From a virus: 20,834 nt of DNA. The notes below the pieces were generated by a model, which worked only from the letters and a program-made list of their open reading frames with translations, was not told the DNA's origin and searched no databases. Shown here piece after piece: positions 1-5,564 of the stretch (positions are counted from its first letter, which is position 1; each line of letters starts with the position of its first letter). The DNA is taken from IMG/VR virus record IMGVR_UViG_3300050821_002691, positions 1 to 20,834 of that record, one strand, 5' to 3'. A program made the translations under genes and the position numbers.

Positions 1-602
1 AGGATCGCGGCGCCAACCGTGGCCGTCAGGTAGCCGGCCCCGAAGTTGTCCAGCGTGACCGCCGACACCGTGCCATTCGCGATGGTCGCGTGGGCACTGG
101 CCGGTATGCCCGGAGACGGCGGCAGCGCGATGTGCACGATCGGTGGCAGCGTGTAGTTGGCCCCGACTGCCGAGATGGTCGAGACCGACAGTGAGCCGCC
201 GACGATGGCCTGCCACGTCGAGCCGCCGATGTTCGCGGTGATCGTGGCCGTCGCCTGCGCGAAGCCAGTGCCGCCGCCCGCGATGATCGCCGAAACGGGG
301 CAACCGGTCAGGTTCGCGACGCGGCGGGTGAAGCCGTCCGACGTGATGTGCTGGACGCCACCGGTAACGCGCTGATCGAGACGCCAGACGCCCGTTACGG
401 GGTCAAGCCATTGCGACACGCAAACCGCGCCAGTGTCGAACAGGATGCCATTGGCGTTCGTCGCCGGGAACACCAGCGCGCCACCAGGCGGAATGCCGAT
501 GTAGTTGCTGTTTACGTCAAGCGGCGCCCCGTTCAGATTCGGGGGATACAAGGCGGCCGGTAGCGGAAGCCCGACTCCTGGCCCACTTATAATCGTCGGC
601 AT
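1..602 (-). CDS. Phage structural protein with beta-repeats, 3' end cut by window edge
   Basis: An open frame starts at ATG 602 and runs off the left edge without a stop (200 codons visible). A purine-rich GGGAAAGGG lies just upstream of the ATG. The N terminus is Pro/Gly-rich (MPTIISGPGVGLPLP). From about residue 105 the protein is rich in Gly, Ala, Thr and Val, with strand-like segments such as AGGGTGFAQATATI and ATIANGTVSAVTLDNFGAGY. These resemble the repeats in the proteins at 3308-3760 and 20593-20834. It is the first minus-strand gene after the major capsid gene, which fits a minor head, decoration, fibre or adaptor protein, but I cannot name the role. The plus-strand HNH gene starts only 60 bases upstream, so any promoter here is divergent or the gene is read through from the capsid operon. 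Confidence 0.8.
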   Translation of the reverse strand, partial: MPTIISGPGVGLPLPAALYPPNLNGAPLDVNSNYIGIPPGGALVFPATNANGILFDTGAVCVSQWLDPVTGVWRLDQRVTGGVQHITSDGFTRRVANLTGCPVSAIIAGGGTGFAQATATITANIGGSTWQAIVGGSLSVSTISAVGANYTLPPIVHIALPPSPGIPASAHATIANGTVSAVTLDNFGAGYLTATVGAAI

Positions 603-662
603 CTTATCCCTTTCCCCACCGCACTAGGAGTGGTATGTTGTCGTGACAGTCAGGAGACCGTA

Positions 663-1355
663 ATGAGACGCACCCAGCAGACCCATGGCGAACAAAAGCA
701 AGCGCCGTGCGAGACATGCGGAACCATCTTTCCGAAGAAAAGATTCGACCAAAGGTATTGCTCAAAACCGTGTAAGGTGCGCGGAGACGTTCTCGCAAAA
801 CCTCGTTGGGCTGATAGCCCCTACCGAGAAAAAGCGAACGAGAGGCGCAAGTTACGCTATCATTTGAACAGAGATGCCGAAACGCAAAGACACCGCGACG
901 ATCGAGCTGCCAACCCAGAGAAATACCGCGCGGCAGATCATGCAAAATATCTCCGAAGAAAGCCACAAGTTGCAGATGCCGTGAAGGCATACCGAGCCGC
1001 GCACCCCGATATGCGGAAGCGAGAATACCGGAAGCGCAAGGAAAAGCTCCCTTGGACATTCCTTGTAGCTTCCGCCAAGAAGCGGTCACGCGAAGGCACC
1101 ATCGAGTTCGATCTGACGCGCGAATGGGCCGAGTCCATCTGGACTGGGCGATGCGCCATAAGTGGCATCGAGTTTGAGCGCGGCACTACCGGACATTACC
1201 CGCGCTCCCCCAGCGTTGATCGTATCGACCCAGCAAAAGGATACACGCAAGCGAACTGTCGCTTCGTCCTCTTCGCGGTAAACTCGCTGAAGGGTGCGGG
1301 AACTGACGCCGAAATGTTGGAGATAGCCAAGGCCATTGTTAGTGCTTTTTCCTAG
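663..1355 (+). CDS. HNH endonuclease-like protein with N-terminal zinc finger
   Basis: A 230-residue protein. An N-terminal zinc finger uses C16-x2-C19 and C33-x3-C37. A highly basic, Arg/Lys-rich helical middle follows (about residues 45-145). The C-terminal part contains CAISGIEF, then PSVDRIDPAKGYTQANCRFV and AVNSLKG, a pattern I know from phage-borne HNH-type nucleases with the DRIDP..GY...NC signature. ATG 663 is preferred over the in-frame GTG at 630 because AGGAGA sits about 6 bases upstream of the ATG. It lies alone on the plus strand inside a minus-strand structural module, facing the capsid gene with 19 bases between the stops. That is typical of a selfish homing-type insertion. Cleavage activity is inferred from family, not shown. 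Confidence 0.82.
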   Translation: MRRTQQTHGEQKQAPCETCGTIFPKKRFDQRYCSKPCKVRGDVLAKPRWADSPYREKANERRKLRYHLNRDAETQRHRDDRAANPEKYRAADHAKYLRRKPQVADAVKAYRAAHPDMRKREYRKRKEKLPWTFLVASAKKRSREGTIEFDLTREWAESIWTGRCAISGIEFERGTTGHYPRSPSVDRIDPAKGYTQANCRFVLFAVNSLKGAGTDAEMLEIAKAIVSAFS

Positions 1356-1374
1356 TTTATAGGATTGTTTTCCA

Positions 1375-2430
1375 TCAGTAGGCATTTCCGCCATACCCGT
1401 ACACCCAGGCACCAGACGAAGATTTAGCCGAAATTAGGTCGTAACCCAAAACGACTATACCCTGCTGCCCGATCTGACCCAGCGGAACTAACGAATAGAA
1501 GCCAGAAAAGTCCATGGCGGCATCTTCGCTGAGGTACAGATTCGTGTACTTACAGTTGCAAGCGAAAAGATTCCCGACCGGCGTGAAGTGGTCTGCAAAG
1601 ATCGGGATGCCCGACACGTTCAAGTTCGGGAAACTCGACCGGATCGGCGTGTCCGCTGTGTAAGAACGGCCCGGCGTAGTGAACGCCTCTTCAATCCCCT
1701 GGAAATCATTGTTCAGGGTGGCGTAGTCGGCGGGGTTCATTACGACAAACGTCGGCGCCTCGCCGCCTGCTGTGTCAGTGATTTTCGACAACAGCGACGA
1801 CATAGCCTTCCGGTTCCAGCCCAACGTAGCGGTTGAGTAGGTCGTGTTCCACGTCGTGCCAGCGCCCGCGTTGATATACTGGCCCTGAAACGCCGAATTG
1901 CCGGCCGTCGTGCGGTTGATCCCGCCGTAGGTCGGGACGTTCGTGCCGTTGTCGAACGCGTCTATGAAGCTGTTCGGATACGTCGGCTGTGCCGAGTTGT
2001 TCGTATATAGCAGCCGCGCGATGTTCTGCCGCGTCACCGCATAGGCGTCGTTCATCCTGACTTTCAGGAGCGAAACCTCGCGGTCAGTCGCTTGTAGGAT
2101 CGTTTCGCCGAAGGGCAGCGGGATTGGGACAACCCAGTAGGCTAGGTTCCACTGGCCGTTCTGGACGCCGGGGGTAACTACTGGGCTGTTAAAGCCGCCG
2201 CCGTAGTTAGTAAAGCTACCTTGCACCACGCTTTGACCCTGCAACGGGATAGTTACCTGGTTCAAACCGCCCGCAGCTTTCTGTGCATTCCCCCACAAAT
2301 AGAACAGGCTAGGAGACGCAAAGTACAGTTGTACGAACAATTTTCTGACGAAAGCGCGCCTAGTGACCGCCGTCAGCTCATTGTAGACTGACCCGGCCGA
2401 AGGGGCTACACCGATTCCAGGCAACGGCAC
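1375..2430 (-). CDS. Major capsid protein
   Basis: A 351-residue protein that I assign as the major head protein. The N-terminal NELTAVTRRAFVRKLFVQLY, the middle IPLPFGETILQATDREVSLL and the C-terminal GQQGIVVLGYDLISAKSSSG are of the kind seen in phage major capsid proteins with HK97-like folds. The fold itself is inference. It has no N-terminal delta-like extension long enough to act as a built-in scaffold, which fits the separate scaffold-like gene immediately upstream (2467-3117). The start is GTG at 2430 with AGGAGA seven to eight bases upstream (GTAGGAGAGTCCAAGTG). Size (about 37 kDa) and position after the scaffold gene support the call. The following minus-strand gene (602-1) is separated from it by the plus-strand HNH gene. 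Confidence 0.85.
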   Translation of the reverse strand: MPLPGIGVAPSAGSVYNELTAVTRRAFVRKLFVQLYFASPSLFYLWGNAQKAAGGLNQVTIPLQGQSVVQGSFTNYGGGFNSPVVTPGVQNGQWNLAYWVVPIPLPFGETILQATDREVSLLKVRMNDAYAVTRQNIARLLYTNNSAQPTYPNSFIDAFDNGTNVPTYGGINRTTAGNSAFQGQYINAGAGTTWNTTYSTATLGWNRKAMSSLLSKITDTAGGEAPTFVVMNPADYATLNNDFQGIEEAFTTPGRSYTADTPIRSSFPNLNVSGIPIFADHFTPVGNLFACNCKYTNLYLSEDAAMDFSGFYSLVPLGQIGQQGIVVLGYDLISAKSSSGAWVYGYGGNAY

Positions 2431-2466
2431 TTGGACTCTCCTACAATGTGTGCGGGGATGGCGTCA

Positions 2467-3117
2467 TTAGCGCCGCGACCCCTGTTGCTGCGCCCGGAAA
2501 TCTCGAAGCGACGCGCTGATCTCTTGGTTCAACGCGCTCTCATCCTCACCCTTGGACGCGATCATCGCTTTGACGAACTTGTCGTCATCCGGAATGTTGT
2601 CCATGAAGCCCCACGAACCGGTCGAGTTCGGCTGGACCGGTTCGGCGGGCGGGTGAAGCTTCTCCCAGTGCGCGGCGGCGATTTCCAGATCGGCGATGCC
2701 GTTCTTCTCGGCGTGCGCGACAATCTCGTCGATACCCTCGTCGCGCCAGCCCTCTTGGCGAAGCGCGGCCTTCTGCCGCGTCCAGTTGGCCTCGAAGTCT
2801 GCAACCAGTTTGGCCTGCTCGGCCGCCTGCTTCTCGGCGGCAGCCTGGGCCTTCTCTTCCTCGCGCTCCTTGCGGGCAGCGGCGCGCTCGGCGGCGGCGG
2901 CTTCCTTCTCCGCTGCCATCGCGGCGCGGATTTCGTCAAGCGTCGTGTTGATCGGCGCAGCGGCGTCGATCTCGGGGATGACGGCATTCGGATCAGCGGT
3001 CTTGCGAGCCTGGAGTAGCAGCTTGCGCGATGCCGGGTTGGCAAGCATTCCGTTGACGGCGCTGATTGTCGCCCGGCTGGCTAGATATTCGGCCTCGTCG
3101 ATTTCGCGGGTTGCCAC
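2467..3117 (-). CDS. Probable capsid scaffolding/assembly protein
   Basis: A 216-residue, strongly helical and charged protein. Residues about 60-110 form a long Ala/Glu/Lys/Arg-rich helix (EIRAAMAAEKEAAAAERAAA onwards) predicted to be a coiled coil. The C-terminal half is acidic with a Gln/Arg-rich tail (RAQQQGSRR). Its position directly upstream of the major capsid gene and downstream of the portal and head genes is the usual place for a scaffolding protein. The start is GTG at 3117, two codons after the stop of the upstream gene, with AAGGG as a modest ribosome-binding site. No protease motif is visible in it. The function rests on composition and gene order rather than on a sequence signature; the alternative is another capsid-assembly or head-decoration protein. 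Confidence 0.6.
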   Translation of the reverse strand: MATREIDEAEYLASRATISAVNGMLANPASRKLLLQARKTADPNAVIPEIDAAAPINTTLDEIRAAMAAEKEAAAAERAAARKEREEEKAQAAAEKQAAEQAKLVADFEANWTRQKAALRQEGWRDEGIDEIVAHAEKNGIADLEIAAAHWEKLHPPAEPVQPNSTGSWGFMDNIPDDDKFVKAMIASKGEDESALNQEISASLRDFRAQQQGSRR

Positions 3118-3120
3118 CGG

Positions 3121-3294
3121 TTAGCCCTTGCTGCCGGCGTTCGGTACGTGCGCGATCGCCATATCGCCGGACTTCTCGCCGGCCGGAAGGTGCGACTTGC
3201 GCCCGCCAATGTCGAGCTGTTCCATGTCCACGCGGACGATCTGCTCGTCGGACTTGGGGACGCTTTTTGTAGTATCTTGGAATACGTTCACCAT
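3121..3294 (-). CDS. Small hypothetical head-module protein
   Basis: A 57-residue hydrophilic protein (begins MVNVFQDTTKSVPKSDEQ, ends HVPNAGSKG). ATG 3294 has AAGGA seven to eight bases upstream and lies 13 bases past the stop of the preceding gene, so I prefer it to the in-frame start at 3366, which would overlap the upstream gene by about 60 bases. It ends three bases before the GTG of the scaffold-like gene. There is no membrane segment, cysteine motif or recognised domain. Its place among head genes suggests a virion or assembly role. Confidence 0.6.
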   Translation of the reverse strand: MVNVFQDTTKSVPKSDEQIVRVDMEQLDIGGRKSHLPAGEKSGDMAIAHVPNAGSKG

Positions 3295-3307
3295 CGTAAC
3301 GTTCCTT

Positions 3308-3760
3308 CTACGGAGTAACGGGTTCGGCGAGCGTCGCAACGGCGCTCGCACCACTGCCACCGCCACCGGTGATGGTGATCGTCGGCGGCACCGCGTAAAC
3401 GCCCGGCTTCTTGACTGCGATGCTGGTCACCACGCCGTTGGTCACGGTGGCGGCTGCCTGTGCGCTACCGTCCGAGAACACGACAGTCGGGGCGGTCGAG
3501 TAACCCTGCCCACCATCAACGACGGTAATCTGCACGATCCCGAACTTCTCCCAGTTGCCCGTGAGGAACTGGGCGTAGGAGATGGCGCGAGTGACAACCT
3601 GATCCGGCGTCTCGGTATGCTGCATCTGCACAGCGTATTCGAGGGCCGTTTCGAGGCGCGCGCTCGGCGCGACTGGCTTGACTGGCGGGATGACGGGAGG
3701 CGTTGGCGGGGTAACGGGAGGCGTCGGCGGCGTAGGAGGCGTTGGCGTCGTTCCAGACAT
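3308..3760 (-). CDS. Pro-rich head-module protein with Gly-rich beta-repeats
   Basis: A 150-residue protein in three parts. Residues 1-30 are a Thr/Pro repeat tract (PTPPTPPTPPVTPPTPPV). Residues about 33-70 look helical (ARLETALEYAVQMQHTETPD). The rest holds two related beta-repeats: VVDGGQGYSTAPTVVFSDGS, then NGVVTSIAVKKPGVY and PPTITITGGGGSGASAVATL. The GGxGYxxxPTVxF and GGGGSGASA motifs are familiar from repeat modules of phage virion proteins. The 20593-20834 and 1-602 genes share this style. ATG 3760 is chosen because AGGAAACG lies just upstream, overlapping the stop of the 3771-4190 gene. The function is probably structural (decoration, fibre or adaptor); that is inference. Confidence 0.72.
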   Translation of the reverse strand: MSGTTPTPPTPPTPPVTPPTPPVIPPVKPVAPSARLETALEYAVQMQHTETPDQVVTRAISYAQFLTGNWEKFGIVQITVVDGGQGYSTAPTVVFSDGSAQAAATVTNGVVTSIAVKKPGVYAVPPTITITGGGGSGASAVATLAEPVTP

Positions 3761-3770
3761 TTTGCGTTTC

Positions 3771-4190
3771 CTATGCTGCCGCAGCGCCCGGTGGCGCACC
3801 ACCAGGAGGCGGCGCCCCCGGCGGTCTCTGCATCCCACCAGCGGCGGCCTGATGAGGCGCCATCTGCTGCTGACGCAGCGCCATCTGCTTCATGAAGTTG
3901 TTCTGGCCCTGCGGCGAGGACGCCCCAGGTGGGATATGCTTGCCGATATCGGCGATCGACTTGTTCAGAGCCTGCCCGAGAGGGGTCTCGGGGCCGACCA
4001 TCGCCATCACCATAGCCATGCCTTGAAGCAAGGCGCCCGCCGCCTGGATACCTTGCGCCATCTTCCCGAGATTCTGAGATGGACCTGTGGCCGGGGAGGA
4101 GCCGATAGGCGGCTGACCCGATTGAGGCCCCCCAGGCGGGGGTGTTGGCGGGGCACCAGGCGTCGGTGCGGGCGTTTGCGCTCCGGACAT
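3771..4190 (-). CDS. Pro/Gln/Ala-rich hypothetical head-module protein
   Basis: A 139-residue protein of low complexity. The N terminus (about residues 5-40) is rich in Pro, Gly, Ser and Thr. The middle is helical with an amphipathic or hydrophobic stretch (AGALLQGMAMVMAMVG). The C terminus is rich in Met, Gln, Pro and Gly and ends AAAA. The start at ATG 4190 has no visible Shine-Dalgarno sequence. Instead a stable hairpin (4195-4220) ends four bases before it, and the tiny ORF 4206-4262 stops in that hairpin's loop, so initiation may depend on coupling. It is the first gene of the head block after the plus-strand cassette. I do not recognise a family; a head-assembly role is inferred from position. 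Confidence 0.6.
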   Translation of the reverse strand: MSGAQTPAPTPGAPPTPPPGGPQSGQPPIGSSPATGPSQNLGKMAQGIQAAGALLQGMAMVMAMVGPETPLGQALNKSIADIGKHIPPGASSPQGQNNFMKQMALRQQQMAPHQAAAGGMQRPPGAPPPGGAPPGAAAA

Positions 4191-4194
4191 GACT

Positions 4195-4220
4195 AAGGGC
4201 CGGAGTTACTTCCGACCCTT
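4195..4220 (-). promoter_or_regulatory. RNA hairpin next to a start codon
   Basis: On the minus-strand transcript AAGGGTCGGA pairs with TCCGGCCCTT. This gives a 10-bp stem (nine Watson-Crick pairs and one U-G wobble) with a six-base loop, AGUAAC. The stem ends four bases before ATG 4190. The UAA in the loop is the stop of the 4206-4262 ORF. No U tract follows, so it is not a typical intrinsic terminator. A translational control or mRNA-processing role is inference. Confidence 0.5.
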
Positions 4221-4262
4221 GCGGTGCATCTTGCGCTTGGCGCGGACGCGATCAGCGACCAC
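4206..4262 (-). CDS. Tiny basic ORF, 18 residues, possible coupling peptide
   Basis: GTG 4262 opens an 18-residue ORF (MVADRVRAKRKMHRKGRK) in which half the residues are Lys, Arg or His. It overlaps the end of the 14-residue ORF 4252-4296 by 11 bases and stops in the loop of the 4195-4220 hairpin, 15 bases before ATG 4190. It has no ribosome-binding site of its own, so it would need coupling or a frameshift from the upstream ORF. Such short stretches arise by chance; its case rests on the position and the shared basic composition. Confidence 0.25.
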   Translation of the reverse strand: MVADRVRAKRKMHRKGRK

Positions 4263-4296
4263 GACGGTGAGACTTCCGACGATTGCGAATGTTCAT
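4252..4296 (-). CDS. Tiny basic ORF, 14 residues, with strong ribosome-binding site
   Basis: ATG 4296 is preceded by a canonical GGAGG with seven bases of spacing (CGGAGGTTCTGTCATG), one of the clearest ribosome-binding sites in the window. It opens only MNIRNRRKSHRRGR before a stop. Its composition (seven Arg, one Lys, one His) matches that of the next overlapping ORF. The two could be separate leader peptides, or one short basic protein broken by a frameshift or sequencing error. It sits just before the first head gene after the plus-strand cassette. Confidence 0.35.
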   Translation of the reverse strand: MNIRNRRKSHRRGR

Positions 4297-4495
4297 GACA
4301 GAACCTCCGTTGGGGTTGCACGATGCCCAGGCGCTCCTCGTTATGCCGCCACCCGGACCGGAACCCGGCTCGGGAGACTGGTAAATGTCTGGGCGTTTCT
4401 AGTGGCGCCGGTTGTGGTCGGGGTCGCAACTGATTTTGCGGCGTGCCACGCGTAAATAGCTTGTGCGGCTTAATTAGACGGTGTATCAGCCGGTT
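4297..4495. other. Divergent intergenic region
   Basis: About 200 bases with no convincing gene, between the minus-strand head block and the divergent plus-strand cassette. It must hold at least the plus-strand promoter. An AT-rich patch (TTAATTAGAC, 4470-4479) about 20 bases before ATG 4496 could be a -10 region, but no good -35 partner is evident. The minus-facing ribosome-binding site GGAGG lies at 4304-4308. A 120-codon minus-strand frame across the area (4193-4555) has an Arg/Pro/His-rich, non-protein-like composition and runs into the opposite gene. Confidence 0.4.
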
Positions 4496-4693
4496 ATGAG
4501 CAAGCCCAGCGCGGCGGACCCCGAACAATACCTGACGCCGAAGCGCGGCGCCCATCTCGCCGGCATGTCAGTTCGGTCCCTCTACGAGCGGTTACGCGGG
4601 CCGAATCCGCCGCCATATAAACGCCGGGGGAAACTTTGGTTGCTCCCGATCCAGGAATTTACCGAGTGGGCGAGTCGGACGGTGATTGAGTGA
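4496..4693 (+). CDS. Excisionase/MerR-like helix-turn-helix DNA-binding protein
   Basis: A 65-residue protein. After a short leader, YLTPKRGAHLAGMSVRSLYE fits the 'yLtpkeaAellgvSvrtlyr' helix-turn-helix of the small excisionase/AlpA-type proteins. It is followed by a wing-like YKRRGKLWLLPIQEFTEWAS, where the last part corresponds to the usual 'hhhpksdlerWl' ending. It probably binds DNA as a small regulator or recombination directionality factor. No recombinase is in the window, so a regulator of its own cassette is more likely. ATG 4496 is preferred by protein similarity, but it lacks an obvious ribosome-binding site; the in-frame GTG at 4481 is an alternative. It is the first gene of a three-gene plus-strand unit, and its stop overlaps the next start as GTGA. 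Confidence 0.75.
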   Translation: MSKPSAADPEQYLTPKRGAHLAGMSVRSLYERLRGPNPPPYKRRGKLWLLPIQEFTEWASRTVIE

Positions 4694-5010
4694 CCACCCG
4701 CGCCGACTTCCCCCGCCACGGCACCTATCGTCCGGCCAATCATCCACGGACGCCTAGCCGGCAACTGGTTTGCATCCACATCAACCCAAACGATACGAAA
4801 GTCTCCTACCGTCATCCCAATCATCCGAAACGCTATTACATACTTCTGGAGGTTTGGAATCAGTGGGTGAAGACGAACAGACCTTCTTTTGAGCCTCCGC
4901 CGCCGTCGAAGAAATCCAAGCGAGTTGCGGAAGTCGCGGCCGATACCGAACGCGACGTTGGTGTAGTTGGATGGGTCAATGAACTAATGAACTGGAGTCC
5001 TGAGCGGTGA
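4690..5010 (+). CDS. Hypothetical protein in plus-strand cassette
   Basis: A 106-residue protein starting at GTG 4690, which overlaps the stop of the HTH gene (GTGA). The N-terminal half is rich in His, Pro, Arg and aromatic residues, with repeated Asn-His-Pro (RPANHPRTP and YRHPNHPKRYYILL). A Pro/Lys tract follows (FEPPPPSKKSKR), then an acidic, Trp-containing end. There is no membrane segment or recognised domain. The overlaps on both sides (GTGA at each end) show that it is a translated member of the same operon as the HTH protein and the methyltransferase. Confidence 0.62.
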   Translation: MTTRADFPRHGTYRPANHPRTPSRQLVCIHINPNDTKVSYRHPNHPKRYYILLEVWNQWVKTNRPSFEPPPPSKKSKRVAEVAADTERDVGVVGWVNELMNWSPER

Positions 5011-5564
5011 GGCTGGCGCCTCTCTTTGAAAAATACGGCACAGATAAGCTGGCGCATGGATATGCCGACTTCTACGAAGTCCTGCTAGGACGCTGGCGAG
5101 AAGATACAAAGCTGCTGCTGGAAATCGGCGTCGGAACGCTAAATCCTAACGCATGGTCAAACATGGTTGGGTTCGGCGGTCCTGGATATCGTCCCGGAGG
5201 TTCGTTGAGGGCCTGGCGTGACTGGATGCCGAACGCCATGATTTACGGGTTGGACACGCAGCCGGATTGCATGATCACAGACGAGGAGAGGATCACTACG
5301 ATCCTCGTTGACTCGTGCAAACCTATATCTGTGCCGTGGACAGCGGATGTCATCATAGACGATGGGTCACACAGCTACACCGACCAGATGGCGACCTTCC
5401 GCGCCCAGTGGCCGCATCTTCGATCTGGTGGCCTTTACGTGATAGAAGACCTCACAAGCCCTGAAATGATCAACAACTGGCGTGAGTTGCGTCACGCGTC
5501 TGGCGGTTCGCCGCTGTTCTTTATCGGACCGGCAAATCAGGCTGTGGTGATCGCGAAGATTTAG
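5007..5564 (+). CDS. TylF/CmcI-like class I SAM-dependent methyltransferase
   Basis: A 185-residue protein starting at GTG 5007 (GTGA overlap with the previous gene). The N-terminal FEKYGTDK and HGYADFYE are typical of the family of macrocin/mycinamicin-type O-methyltransferases. Motif I is LLEIGVG (37-43), the acidic end of strand 2 is IYGLD (79-83), the metal-site motif is DVIIDDGSH (114-122), and GGLYVIEDL (141-149) follows. These enzymes transfer methyl groups from S-adenosylmethionine to sugar or small-molecule hydroxyls, usually with a divalent metal. The substrate here is unknown; a sugar on virion, host surface or DNA is a guess based on the two glycosyltransferase-like genes in the window. 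The stop overlaps that of the convergent portal gene. It is shorter than most family members, but the core motifs are intact. Confidence 0.8.
   Translation: MRLAPLFEKYGTDKLAHGYADFYEVLLGRWREDTKLLLEIGVGTLNPNAWSNMVGFGGPGYRPGGSLRAWRDWMPNAMIYGLDTQPDCMITDEERITTILVDSCKPISVPWTADVIIDDGSHSYTDQMATFRAQWPHLRSGGLYVIEDLTSPEMINNWRELRHASGGSPLFFIGPANQAVVIAKI

Noticed and set aside
1356-1374. Possible terminator between convergent HNH and capsid genes
   Set aside because: The 19 bases hold no stem-loop; a short T run alone is not enough.
3680-3757. Tandem-like GC-rich repeat
   Set aside because: It encodes the Thr/Pro tract at the N terminus of the 3308-3760 protein, so it is explained as low-complexity coding sequence.
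3128-3895. 255-codon plus-strand open frame
   Set aside because: It lies antisense to four supported minus-strand head genes, is rich in Arg, Gly and His, and has no ribosome-binding site or known motif; it is a GC-driven antisense frame.
4193-4555. 120-codon minus-strand frame
   Set aside because: Runs into the opposite HTH gene, has an Arg/Pro/His/Ser-rich composition, and conflicts with the tiny ORF that has the only strong ribosome-binding site there.
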